Both the position numbers and the translations under genes were made by a program. Under the pieces are notes generated by a model, which was not told the DNA's origin, did not search any database, and saw only the letters and a list, made by a program, of their open reading frames with translations. A stretch of DNA of 54,404 bases from Balneolaceae bacterium (lineage in GTDB: Bacteria > Bacteroidota > Rhodothermia > Balneolales > Balneolaceae), in the NCBI GenBank assembly GCA_017643365.1, contig JAEPNO010000019.1, positions 1 through 54,404 on the forward strand, read 5' to 3'. The stretch's first letter is position 1. Each line of letters begins with the position of its first letter. Shown here in pieces: positions 45,111 through 53,332 of this stretch.

Positions 45111-45331
45111 GTGGCTTTAAAGTAAACAGGTGCATTTGTCAAAGATTAAGCTTTGAAGAAATAAAAAAATATGCCAGGGAACATGAGCTAACGAGTGTTA
45201 AGCAATTGCAAGCCAATGAAATATGCAGCACTAAGTGCCACATGTGCGTTCCTTATATAGAAATGGTGTTAGAAACCGGCGAAACTGAATTTGAACCCGG
45301 GGCTTATATCGGTCGCAAAAAATCAATCTGA
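45107..45331 (+). CDS. BFD-like [2Fe-2S]-binding small protein
   Basis: The 74-residue protein has the four cysteines of a bacterioferritin-associated ferredoxin-like (BFD) domain: Cys9 and Cys11 in RCICQRLS, then Cys44 and Cys47 in STKCHMCVPY, with an extra Cys40. BFD domains bind a [2Fe-2S] cluster and pass electrons or sense iron. This one stands alone, not fused to a reductase. It is coupled to the dCTP deaminase by an ATGA overlap, and rsmE follows 1 bp after its stop, making a three-gene unit. The function in that operon is unclear. Confidence 0.82.
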   Translation: MSGFKVNRCICQRLSFEEIKKYAREHELTSVKQLQANEICSTKCHMCVPYIEMVLETGETEFEPGAYIGRKKSI

Positions 45332-45332
45332 T

Positions 45333-46031
45333 ATGGATACGCTCTTCTATTATCCCGATCCGGATTTATGTAATTCCTCTCAGGTTCAGTTGCAGGGACA
45401 GGAAGCCAAACACGCAGCCCGAGTACTTCGAAAAAAAGTGGGCGATACCGTTTTTCTGGCCAATGGATTGGGGTGCAAAGCTACGGGTGAAATCACCAGT
45501 GTTAGCAAGCAATTTGTTTCAATTTCCATCACCGATGTAGAAGAAAAAACATCCCCAAAAATAAAGAAAGTACTCGGCTTAGGAGTCATCAAAAAGAGAG
45601 ATCGCTTCGAGTTTGCGATCGAAAAAGCGGTTGAACTAGGCGCTACAACCATTTGTTTGTTTGATGCCGATCACAGCGAACGAACACGCATCAACAAAGA
45701 AAGGGTGGATGCTATTGTGCAAAGTGCCTTCAAGCAAAGTGGTAGATGGTTTTTGCCCGAAGTAATTACTAAAGAGTCCATCAACGATGTGTTGCTCCAT
45801 TTTGCCGATCACGTAGTAGTAATGGCGCACGAAAAAAAAGAGTTAAGTGCTAACGACTTCCGCATTTCTAACAACGCATTATTACTGGTTGGTCCGGAAG
45901 GCGGCTTTTCTGATTCGGAAGTTGAAACCGTTTCCAATGCCGGAGGACGAGTAGTTTCTTTAGGGCCACACCGTTTACGTGCCGAAACGGCGGTTACGGC
46001 AATCCTTTCTCAGTTTTTATTTACCGCCTGA
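45333..46031 (+). CDS. rsmE: 16S rRNA (uracil-1498 N3)-methyltransferase RsmE
   Basis: RsmE methylates U1498 of 16S rRNA. The 232-residue protein has an N-terminal PUA-like part (MDTLFYYPDPDL through VGDTVFLANGLGCKATGEI), and a SPOUT catalytic domain with ERTRINKERVDAIV..AFKQSGRWFLPEV, LLVGPEGGFSDSEVE and LGPHRLRAETAVTA, where SAM is held in the knot. The ATG at 45333 fits the typical MDxFYxP start and lies 1 bp after the BFD gene stop; an upstream in-frame start would overlap that gene. A hairpin terminator follows at 46131. Confidence 0.95.
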   Translation: MDTLFYYPDPDLCNSSQVQLQGQEAKHAARVLRKKVGDTVFLANGLGCKATGEITSVSKQFVSISITDVEEKTSPKIKKVLGLGVIKKRDRFEFAIEKAVELGATTICLFDADHSERTRINKERVDAIVQSAFKQSGRWFLPEVITKESINDVLLHFADHVVVMAHEKKELSANDFRISNNALLLVGPEGGFSDSEVETVSNAGGRVVSLGPHRLRAETAVTAILSQFLFTA

Positions 46032-46116
46032 TTTTTTTGTAGTCATCTTTGTAGAAGTTAGATAATTCGATGACAAGAATTAGATTGAAAGCTTGCGTTC
46101 AGCCGCGCCTTTGATT

Positions 46117-46167
46117 GACCTCACCCTTGTTCCCTCTCCTACAATAGGAGAGGGAGACTTTTTTAAT
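46117..46167 (+). repeat. Hairpin repeat, copy 1 (also acts as terminator of rsmE)
   Basis: A motif GACCTCACCCTT leads into TCCCTCTCCT (46131-46140), loop ACAAT, AGGAGAGGGA (46146-46155), then GAC and a six-T run (46159-46164). The 10-bp stem plus T-run makes it a good rho-independent terminator after rsmE. A second copy, identical over almost 50 bp, is at 49486-49536, where no plus-strand gene precedes it, so it is a dispersed repeat as well. Confidence 0.85.
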
Positions 46168-46268
46168 GTGTTTCGAGCTGGATCGAAAGAATATTGGTTA
46201 ATCTGATCTTCCAGCTCGCAGAGAAGGATCAGCCTAGTGATTTCAATGGCTGAAAATGATCTTATTTA

Positions 46269-46348
46269 AACTCTCGCATTCCTATGTAACTCTATATCTC
46301 TGTCCCTTTGTAACTCTGTGCCTTTGTCACTTTGTAACTCTGTAACTC
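46269..46348. repeat. Octamer tandem array 1 (TGTnnCTy units) with its leader
   Basis: A leader AACTCTCGCATTCCTA (46269-46284) is followed by eight 8-bp units: TGTAACTC, TATATCTC, TGTCCCTT, TGTAACTC, TGTGCCTT, TGTCACTT, TGTAACTC, TGTAACTC. Every unit but the second fits TGTnnCTy. The same leader and a second eight-unit array are at 47577-47656. Period 8 is not codon-periodic, so this is non-coding. Confidence 0.82.
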
Positions 46349-46433
46349 TGATTGCTTCCCCATTGCATTAAAAACCATTGTAATTGGTTTGATTACGGGT
46401 TAATCAATGAACAAATAATTATTGAATTTTAAG

Positions 46434-46468
46434 ATATAAAAAAAGCCCTGCACAACATGCAGAGCTTA
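46434..46468 (-). terminator. Rho-independent terminator of the PEGA lipoprotein gene
   Basis: On the minus strand AGCTCTGCA pairs with TGCAGGGCT (plus coordinates 46459-46467 and 46445-46453; one G-T wobble), followed by a run of seven T. It begins about 22 bp after the lipoprotein stop codon. Confidence 0.85.
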
Positions 46469-46489
46469 AAAATTGTGGGCTAAGTACAA

Positions 46490-46978
46490 TTACTTTTCAG
46501 CTTGAATAGCTTCCCACTGTTCGGTGGTAATCATGATCACCATAACTTCGCCTTCTTTTTGCTCAAAATTTGGATCGATTAAGCCGGCTTTAGCCATGCT
46601 ATCAAAATTAGCTTGTACATCGGCCGGAGTTAATGAATATGCGGCACCGGTAGCAATATCTACCACTAAGCCTAAAATTCCCCAAGAGAATAGATTGCCA
46701 ACAACGGTGGTGGCAACATCAAACTGTTTATCTATGGCTAACGTAACGTCTTCGTAACCCGATTTTTTGAAAGTAAGAATGTGGCTTTCATTCCTCGACA
46801 ATGATAATGTTTGAGGCGTTGTTCCCTTGTTAATGCTGTTGATCATAACCGTTGCTCCACTCGGATTAGAATTTACCCGAATATCAGCGCTGCTTCCCTT
46901 AAATATGGATGCGCAATTTGTAGTTAAAAACCCGGCTATTATTAGTAAAGCAATGCTTCTGAATAATGTGTTCTTCAT
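46490..46978 (-). CDS. PEGA-domain lipoprotein
   Basis: A 162-residue protein with a lipoprotein signal (LLIIAGFLTTNC, lipid on Cys22). Residues 35-80 form a PEGA domain (ADIRVNSNPSGATVMINSIN, then KGTTPQTLSLSRNESHILTFKK), a surface-layer-like beta fold named after its PEGA motif. A short hydrophobic segment (VVGNLFSWGILGLVVDIATGAAY) may insert in a membrane. The C-terminus is acidic with no recognised domain. A terminator follows. It sits in a repeat-rich region, isolated from neighbours. The role is unknown; outer-membrane or periplasmic anchoring is expected. Confidence 0.75.
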   Translation of the reverse strand: MKNTLFRSIALLIIAGFLTTNCASIFKGSSADIRVNSNPSGATVMINSINKGTTPQTLSLSRNESHILTFKKSGYEDVTLAIDKQFDVATTVVGNLFSWGILGLVVDIATGAAYSLTPADVQANFDSMAKAGLIDPNFEQKEGEVMVIMITTEQWEAIQAEK

Positions 46979-47184
46979 TGATTTATGAATTAATTATTTG
47001 TTGAACCTATCCCCCGAAAGGATGGAATTAATGGCTGAATGTACATCGTATCTTTATTAATAGAAACAGTATTATCAACGAGTAAGGATTTCGTGAAATA
47101 GTCTTTATACCTGATTGCGGAGTTCCGCTTTGTTTTTTGACCTCACGCTTGTTCTAAATGTCCATGTTGGGAATACTGACCTGA

Positions 47185-47500
47185 AGTTCTTGCTTCCATT
47201 CGAATAGGTCTCATATTGACCTACGAAGGTTTGTCTAAGTTCTTTTGCCATGATGCAAAAGTACCAAAAGATCTAGGCTACGAATTCTTGGCGGGTTCGT
47301 GATCCTCTTGCTGAATAATTCCAATGGTCTTCGTTCTATCGAAAAGGTTATTAAGTATTGGCCTGTGTGGAAATATTCTCCGCTAGCGGACGCTTCGAGT
47401 ATCTACTCTCTGTTTCCGCCAACAATTCTAAGGCCCTTTTTTTGAAGTTGGTGTTCTGAATAGGAGTGATGCATGATGAGGAATGAGACTTTTTTATGTG
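47185..47500 (+). repeat. Diverged ~300-bp dispersed element, copy A
   Basis: Shared landmarks with copy B occur in the same order and spacing: GCTTCCATTCGAATA (47192), AAAAGTACCAAAAG (47257, 65 bp on), a GACG-rich GCGGACGCT stretch in the middle, and GATGAGGAATGAGACTTTTTT (47475, 283 bp from the first). The middle has drifted a lot. It contains an inverted pair, CTTTTGC/GCAAAAG, just before AAAAGTACC. There is no ORF or transposase, so it may be a MITE or a structured RNA. Confidence 0.7.
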
Positions 47501-47576
47501 TTTATGCATTGAATTAAAGTCAGTCATCATTAGTGAAAGCGAAGGATCTGCAGGGTGCTAGAATTGTATACAATTG

Positions 47577-47656
47577 AACTCTCGCATTCCTATGTAACTC
47601 TGTGCCTTTGTCACTCTGTAACTCTGTCACTCAGTAACTTTGTCCCTTTGCCACTG
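47577..47656. repeat. Octamer tandem array 2 (TGTnnCTy units) with its leader
   Basis: The leader AACTCTCGCATTCCTA (47577-47592) is identical to that of array 1. It is followed by TGTAACTC, TGTGCCTT, TGTCACTC, TGTAACTC, TGTCACTC, AGTAACTT, TGTCCCTT and TGCCACTG. The array ends 12 bp before the ABC exporter stop codon. Confidence 0.82.
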
Positions 47657-47668
47657 CCCCTAAGAATT

Positions 47669-49408
47669 CTAAATCCTACTCTGATAGGTATACAGCTCAA
47701 AGTAGCGACCTTCTTTAGCGATCAGTTCATTATGGGTTCCACGCTCAACAATCCTGCCGTCTTCAATAACTAATATCTGATCGGCTTTTTTGATGGTGCT
47801 GAGTCGGTGAGCTATTACGAAGGTGGTTCGGTCTTTCATCAAATCGTCCAAACTTTTCTGAATGTACGTCTCACTTTCAGTGTCCAGATTGGAAGTAGCC
47901 TCATCCAGGATGATCACTTTGGGATCAGCTAGTAAAGCACGAGCAATCGAAATACGCTGTTTTTGTCCACCCGAAAGTTTTACACCGCGTTCGCCAATCA
48001 CGGTTTCAAGTCCCTCTTCAAAACGATCGGTAAATTCATCCACATACGCACCTTTTACAGCGGCTTGTAAATCTGCTTCGGTAGCGTTTGGTCGGGGGAA
48101 GAGAATGTTTTCACGGATGGTGCCTTCGAAGAGAAAATCATCCTGCAAAACCACTCCCAGATGTTTTCTATAACTTGCGAGATTCACTTTTGAAATATCA
48201 TGCCCATCAATGGTGATTAATCCTTTTTTCGCGGTTAAGAAAGTAGCAGCCAAACTTGCAGTGGTGGATTTCCCTGAACCGGAACTCCCAACTAAGGCGG
48301 TAACGGAACCGGGAGGAGCTTTAAACGAAATCTCTTTTAGTACTTCAACATCCTCCTCATAGGCAAAGGAGACATTATCGAATTCAATATCTCCATTTAC
48401 TTTTTCAAGGATGATGGGACGTTGATCGATAAGATCTTCGGGATCCATTTTCATGATTTCTTCTGTTCTGTCCAAGCCTGCAAATGCTTCCGTTAGTTGA
48501 CTTCCGATATTACTCATCTGAACGATAGGGGCGATCATAAATGCAAGCAGCGAGATAAAGGAAATCAAATCACCGGCAGTTAGATTATCTTCGATCATGT
48601 AATATCCACCCATTGCCAAGATGCCGGCGCTGGCTAATCCAATCAAAAAAGTACCGGTGCTTGTTACAAAAGCCGTTGCTGTTAAGCTGGATTTCACATT
48701 TTCATATAAACGTCGTGCACCTTCTTCAAAGGTTCTGTTTTCAGAAACCTCTGCGTTAAATCCTTTGATGACTCGCACCCCATTTAAGGTTTCGGTCAAA
48801 CGCCCGGTTACTTCCGCATTCAGTTTGCCACGTTCTCTAAAAATGGGTCTGATTTTACCAAAAGCTTTGAGCGCGATAAAAGCGAATAAACCGACCGGAA
48901 CCAAGGTGAATAATGTCATAGATGGACTAATTCGAATCAATAAAATAAGCGCTAACACCGAAGTTAGACTTCCACCTATTAATTGAACCAGACCTGTTCC
49001 AACAAGATTACGAACGCCTTCCACGTCGCTCATGATTCGAGAGACCAGTGCACCTGATTTATTGTTATCAAAAAAGTTGATAGGCAGCGAGAGTATTTTT
49101 TTCTGCACTTTTACTCTCAATTCTGAAATGAGAAACTGAGCTTCCACACTTAAAATCTTAGTGAGTAAAAATGAGGATATGGCTTGCACAATCAGTGAAA
49201 TCACTATCACTATGACAATGAGTTGAAGTAGCTCGAAGTCTTTGTTGGGCACCGCATCATCCAATAAATACTTGGTGGCAGCAGGAAGGACTAATCCTGC
49301 AGGTCGGCTAATTAGGATAAGTAACAGACCAATTAAGATGGTTTTTTTGCGTGGCCAGATGATGTTTTTAACCGCCCAACCGAAGGTGACATTTTTATTT
49401 TTACTCAT
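47669..49408 (-). CDS. ABC exporter, MsbA/LmrA-type (fused permease and ATPase)
   Basis: A 579-residue half-transporter that would work as a homodimer. Residues 1-310 hold six transmembrane helices (for example ILIGLLLILISRPAGLVLPA and LIVIVIVISLIVQAISSFLL). The ATPase follows with Walker A ALVGSSGSGKST near residue 368, Q loop LGVVLQDDF, signature LSGGQKQRISIARAL, Walker B VIILDEATSNLD and H-loop AHRLSTIKKAD. It resembles lipid-A or multidrug exporters; the substrate is not readable from sequence. It is bracketed by two copies of a diverged repeat, which suggests mobility or rearrangement around it. Length is normal. Confidence 0.93.
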   Translation of the reverse strand: MSKNKNVTFGWAVKNIIWPRKKTILIGLLLILISRPAGLVLPAATKYLLDDAVPNKDFELLQLIVIVIVISLIVQAISSFLLTKILSVEAQFLISELRVKVQKKILSLPINFFDNNKSGALVSRIMSDVEGVRNLVGTGLVQLIGGSLTSVLALILLIRISPSMTLFTLVPVGLFAFIALKAFGKIRPIFRERGKLNAEVTGRLTETLNGVRVIKGFNAEVSENRTFEEGARRLYENVKSSLTATAFVTSTGTFLIGLASAGILAMGGYYMIEDNLTAGDLISFISLLAFMIAPIVQMSNIGSQLTEAFAGLDRTEEIMKMDPEDLIDQRPIILEKVNGDIEFDNVSFAYEEDVEVLKEISFKAPPGSVTALVGSSGSGKSTTASLAATFLTAKKGLITIDGHDISKVNLASYRKHLGVVLQDDFLFEGTIRENILFPRPNATEADLQAAVKGAYVDEFTDRFEEGLETVIGERGVKLSGGQKQRISIARALLADPKVIILDEATSNLDTESETYIQKSLDDLMKDRTTFVIAHRLSTIKKADQILVIEDGRIVERGTHNELIAKEGRYFELYTYQSRI

Positions 49409-49485
49409 GAGCGCTATAATACGATTATTGTTCCCATATTTGATTCTCAGTCAAATAGACAGTGCATAATTTTTTAACTGAGTTC

Positions 49486-49536
49486 GACCTCACCCTTTTT
49501 CCCTCTCCTACAATAGGAGAGGGAGACTTTTTTAAA
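49486..49536 (+). repeat. Hairpin repeat, copy 2
   Basis: GACCTCACCCTT, then CCCTCTCCT (49501-49509), loop ACAAT, AGGAGAGGG (49515-49523) and a T-run. It is nearly identical to copy 1 at 46117-46167. Since it is upstream of the divergent ABC gene with no plus-strand gene before it, it is not needed as a terminator here. Confidence 0.85.
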
Positions 49537-49596
49537 GGGTTTCAGGATTGTATTAAAGTGAGCCATATTGAGTGAAAGCTGGTTGCACACGTTCCA

Positions 49597-49910
49597 AACT
49601 CTAGCTTCCATTCGAATAGATCTCTTTTAGGTCTATACTGGCTTTTTCACGTACTTTTCTCTTGAAAGAAAAGTACCAAAAGTTCAAGCTAAGAATTATT
49701 GATGCGTCTCGATGTCAGTCGCTAAATAAATTCGATGGTCCATGTTCTTTCTTAGCATTTTACATACGAATGACCGGTGCGAATTTATTTTCCGCAATCC
49801 GGCGGACGCTCATTCCATCTAGCCTTTCTTCATCAATAATTCTAATGCTTTATTAAAGTCGAAGTCCAGAAGAGGGTGGATGCAAGATGAGGAAAGAGAC
49901 TTTTTAAAAG
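49597..49910 (+). repeat. Diverged ~300-bp dispersed element, copy B
   Basis: Same landmarks as copy A: GCTTCCATTCGAATA (49604), AAAAGTACCAAAAG (49669, 65 bp on) and GATGAGGAAAGAGACTTTTT (49886, 282 bp from the first). The conserved spacing over diverged sequence indicates shared ancestry. An inverted ACTTTTCT/AGAAAAGT pair (49653-49673) is inside. Confidence 0.7.
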
Positions 49911-50058
49911 GGTATCCGGCTGAGTAATTAATAGGATAAAAGTTCAATAGATCGATCGCAGCTAAAGTTTGACAACAATTTGAAAACATTTGTAACCTAA
50001 GTGAAAGTGTTTGATAAATTTACGATGTTCATCCTTGAATCAATTCGGGTATTTATAA

Positions 50059-53000
50059 ATGAGTACAAATTTTTTTACCAATCAAGGTGGGAACAGTCTC
50101 CTTAAAAAGTTCAAAGGGGTGTTTGAGAAGTTCACTAATCTGTACGCATTTCATGCAGTTGTAGGGTACTTTAGAGCATCCGGATACTTTGCTATTCGAA
50201 AGCATTTGATGGAGTTGGATGACGTTAAAATTTTAGTAGGTATTAACGTTGATCACATGATCGCTGATGCTAAACGAAGAGGTCTACTATTTAGAGGAAA
50301 TCCAAAAAAAACAAGAGAAGAGTTTATTAAATGGATGCAAGAAGACATCCAGCAGGCTAAATACTCGAGAGAAGTTGAAGAAGGTATTCTGCAGTTCATG
50401 CAGGATGTGATGGATGGTAAAATTGAAATCAGAGCCCACCAGAGTAAAAACCTTCATGCAAAAATCTACATTTTCCTTCCTGAGAATTTTGACGAAGACA
50501 CCGATGGTCGTGTAATCACAGGTTCCTCAAATCTAACTTCTGCTGGTTTAGGAGGCGATGATGATGAAGGTAATTATGAATTCAATGTCCAGTTGAAACG
50601 ATATGATGACGTATCCTTTGCCGAAAGTGAATTCCAAAAATTATGGGCTGAAGGAGAGGAGATATTACCGGAAGATCTACAGGGAGCAACTAAGAAAACT
50701 CACCTTGAAAAGGATTTCACTCCTTTTGAACTCTATATCAAGTTTTTGATTGAATACTTTGGCCGTAACATAGATTACGATCCTGAGACCGTTGGTGATG
50801 TACCCAAGCAATTCAAAAAATTATCGTATCAGGTTGATGCGGTAAATCAGGGATTTGAAATGCTAATGGATTACAATGGTTTTTTCCTGGCTGATGTAGT
50901 GGGTACGGGTAAAACGGTGGTTACAACCATGTTAGCCAAACGATTCATCATTGCAAATGGAAGTGGAAATACTAAGATATTAGTGATTTATCCGCCAGCT
51001 TTGGAAAAAAACTGGAAACATACATTCAGGCAATTTGGCATCGACAAATACGCCAAGTTTATCACCAATGGCAGCTTGCACAAGATTTTAGAAGATGATC
51101 TTGATTATTGGGCAAAAGAAGAATATGACTTAGTTATTGTTGATGAAGCACACAAATTCAGAAACCGAACAGCTACTTCATTTGATCAACTTCAGATTAT
51201 ATGTAAATCTGGGCGCTTAAATAATGGATTGATAGACAGTGATGAAAAGAAAGTAATTCTTGTTTCAGCTACTCCGTTAAACAACCGGCCGGGTGATATC
51301 TATAATATGCTCCAACTTTTCCAGGATGCAAGGAACTCAAAATTGCCGGTAAAAAATCTTACAACTTTTTTTCATCCATATATCAAGAGATATAAAGAAT
51401 TGATGAGGCTTCCAGAGCCAGATTTGGAGGAAATCAGAGCCATGTATAGGGAGATTAGAGAGCAGGTCCTAAAACCTATCACAATTCGCAGGACAAGAAA
51501 GGATTTGGAAAATGTTAATCAATACAAAGAAGATCTTGCAAACCAAGGGATAGTTTTTCCCGAAATTGAACCACCAATTAAAAGAGAGTATGAGATGAGT
51601 GAAAAGCTAAGAGGACTCTTCTTTGAAACATTGGATTCAATTCTTGATGAGAAAAAAATTGATTATTTCAGGTATCGAGCTATTAGCTATTTAAAAGATG
51701 AAATTAAGGCAGAACACTATGAAATTGCTGACCTGACTTCTTCTCAACTTGCTAAGATGATGAGAACACTGCTTGTGAAGAGATTGGAAAGTAGTTTTAA
51801 AGCATTTAAAGATTCTTTATTCAAGTTGAGGGATTCAACTGAGAATATGATCCGTACTTTTGAAGATGGAAAAGTGTTCATTGCCCCGGACCTTAATGTT
51901 AATCAGTTAATGGAAGATGGATTTTCGGATGACGAAATTGAAATGAAAATCCTCAAAATTTCTGATGATAAACCTGGAAATAAGACTTTTAATAGTGAAG
52001 ACTTTAAACCAGGATTTTTAGATGGTTTAAAGAAAGATTTAGAAGCTCTAAACTACTTGACGCGTCATTGGGGAGCGGTGAAAGAAGATCCAAAGTTGGA
52101 TAAATTTCTAGAAATGCTCGAAAATGAATTGTTTGACCGAAGCATTAACCCAAGTGGGAAGTTGGTAATCTTTTCAGAGGCAACTTCAACCACTAATTAT
52201 TTATTTGAAGCACTAAAAAAACAAGGTTATAAAAAACTATTGAATATTAGTGCAAGTAACAGAAATAAGAAATTTGAGACTATTCTAGCCAACTTTGATG
52301 CCAATTACGATAAAGAACAAAAGGATGATTACGATATTATTATAACGACTGAAGTACTTGCTGAAGGTGTGAATCTCCATCGGGCTAATGTGATCGTTAA
52401 TTATGATACACCTTGGAATGCCACCAAATTGATGCAGCGAATTGGTAGGGTAAATAGAATTGGAACGAAAGCAGATCGTATTTATAACTTTAATTTCTAC
52501 CCATCTCAGGAAGGTGATGCTATTATTTCATTAAAGAAAAAAGCATTAATAAAACTTCAGAGCTTTCATTCTGCTTATGGTGAAGACTCACAGATTTATT
52601 CTTTAGATGAAATTATAGAACAGTTTGAGCTATATGAACATGGAGTAAAAGAAGATGAAGATATTCGTCTAAAATACCTTGAATTCATTCGGAATTTTAA
52701 GGACAATAACCCGGAAGATTTCAGGCGCATCAGAAGGTTACCTTTAAAGGCTCGAGCTGGACGAGAAGGGAAAGGTGGATTTAAAAAAGGTTCTGTTTGT
52801 TTCCTTCGTACTGATGATCGCAAAGAGTTATATCAAATCAATGAAGATGGTTCGATTAAAGGGCTGAATTTTGATGACGCTGTTGCTCATTTTGAAGCCA
52901 AAGAATCTGAAGAAGCGGTTGAATTACCGGATTGGCATTATGATCAGGTTCGTTCTGCTACCGAGAAATATTCTAAAGATGTGGTAGCTGACCAACCCGA

Positions 53001-53331
53001 AGGTAGTTTGACTGATCGAAAAGATGTTCGTTTAAATCAGGCCATTAAATTTCTGGATGATTTGAAGCGTATTTTAGATTCCGACCCAATGGATGATGCC
53101 CATGAACGCCTTACAAAATTAATGCTAACCGGCGCTTACGCCAATTTGCTAACTGAAGTAATGAGAATTATAAAAAAGAAAAAGAAGCTAAAGCCGAATG
53201 ATCTTGAAAAACAGTTCATAAAACTAGCCAACAAGTACACCAGCCGTATTTCGAAAGAAGATAAACAGGAGAATGTAGAAGAGTTCCTGAACATCGACCC
53301 TGAAATTATAATCTCTGAGAGTTTTGTATAA
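50059..53331 (+). CDS. PLD-nuclease-like plus SNF2-type helicase fusion (candidate phage-defence protein)
   Basis: A 1,090-residue protein. Residues 20-200 form a phospholipase D-like domain with His133-x-Lys135 in NLHAKIYIF and GSSNLTSAGL at 155-164, the half-site of HKD nucleases. Residues 255-840 form a two-lobed SNF2-type helicase: LADVVGTGKT (279-286), VIVDEAHKFRN (DEAH at 362-365), SATPLNNRPGDIYN, and LMQRIGRVNRIGTK at the end of lobe 2. A charged C-terminal region follows. Such PLD-helicases often accompany Eco57I-type methylases in restriction-like defence modules. The next gene, 1 bp away, is the N-terminus of such a methylase. The region looks AT-richer than its neighbours. Confidence 0.88.
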   Translation: MSTNFFTNQGGNSLLKKFKGVFEKFTNLYAFHAVVGYFRASGYFAIRKHLMELDDVKILVGINVDHMIADAKRRGLLFRGNPKKTREEFIKWMQEDIQQAKYSREVEEGILQFMQDVMDGKIEIRAHQSKNLHAKIYIFLPENFDEDTDGRVITGSSNLTSAGLGGDDDEGNYEFNVQLKRYDDVSFAESEFQKLWAEGEEILPEDLQGATKKTHLEKDFTPFELYIKFLIEYFGRNIDYDPETVGDVPKQFKKLSYQVDAVNQGFEMLMDYNGFFLADVVGTGKTVVTTMLAKRFIIANGSGNTKILVIYPPALEKNWKHTFRQFGIDKYAKFITNGSLHKILEDDLDYWAKEEYDLVIVDEAHKFRNRTATSFDQLQIICKSGRLNNGLIDSDEKKVILVSATPLNNRPGDIYNMLQLFQDARNSKLPVKNLTTFFHPYIKRYKELMRLPEPDLEEIRAMYREIREQVLKPITIRRTRKDLENVNQYKEDLANQGIVFPEIEPPIKREYEMSEKLRGLFFETLDSILDEKKIDYFRYRAISYLKDEIKAEHYEIADLTSSQLAKMMRTLLVKRLESSFKAFKDSLFKLRDSTENMIRTFEDGKVFIAPDLNVNQLMEDGFSDDEIEMKILKISDDKPGNKTFNSEDFKPGFLDGLKKDLEALNYLTRHWGAVKEDPKLDKFLEMLENELFDRSINPSGKLVIFSEATSTTNYLFEALKKQGYKKLLNISASNRNKKFETILANFDANYDKEQKDDYDIIITTEVLAEGVNLHRANVIVNYDTPWNATKLMQRIGRVNRIGTKADRIYNFNFYPSQEGDAIISLKKKALIKLQSFHSAYGEDSQIYSLDEIIEQFELYEHGVKEDEDIRLKYLEFIRNFKDNNPEDFRRIRRLPLKARAGREGKGGFKKGSVCFLRTDDRKELYQINEDGSIKGLNFDDAVAHFEAKESEEAVELPDWHYDQVRSATEKYSKDVVADQPEGSLTDRKDVRLNQAIKFLDDLKRILDSDPMDDAHERLTKLMLTGAYANLLTEVMRIIKKKKKLKPNDLEKQFIKLANKYTSRISKEDKQENVEEFLNIDPEIIISESFV

Positions 53332-53332
53332 C

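Larger units (their letters stand above)
46032..46489. other. Repeat-rich intergenic region between rsmE and the PEGA lipoprotein
   Basis: This 458-bp gap is made of stacked repeats: a hairpin repeat (46117-46167), two further stems (CGAGCTGGA 46174-46182 with TCCAGCTCG 46210-46218, and CAGCC 46230-46234 with GGCTG 46248-46252), an octamer array (46285-46348), and the terminator of the next gene. No coding frame was found. Each repeat is listed separately. Confidence 0.6.
46979..47668. other. Repeat-rich 690-bp intergenic region with diverged element copy A
   Basis: Contains a partial hairpin-repeat lead (GACCTCACGCTTG, from 47139), element copy A (about 47185-47500) and octamer array 2 (47577-47656). 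No gene or RNA was recognised, although copy A keeps spaced landmarks with copy B. The 46979-47130 part shows nothing recognisable. Confidence 0.55.
49409..50058. other. Repeat-rich intergenic region with hairpin copy 2 and element copy B
   Basis: This 650-bp gap between the ABC exporter and the accessory helicase holds the second hairpin repeat (49486-49536) and element copy B (about 49597-49910). Sequence from 49930 to 50058 is likely the helicase promoter and leader, with a possible TTGACA near 49968, but no confident -10 or -7 box. No coding frame was recognised. Confidence 0.55.

Noticed and set aside
46170-46262. A structured non-coding RNA made of two hairpins in the rsmE-PEGA gap
   Set aside because: Stems of 9 and 5 bp with long loops are weak and occur among repeats; there is no independent support for an RNA.
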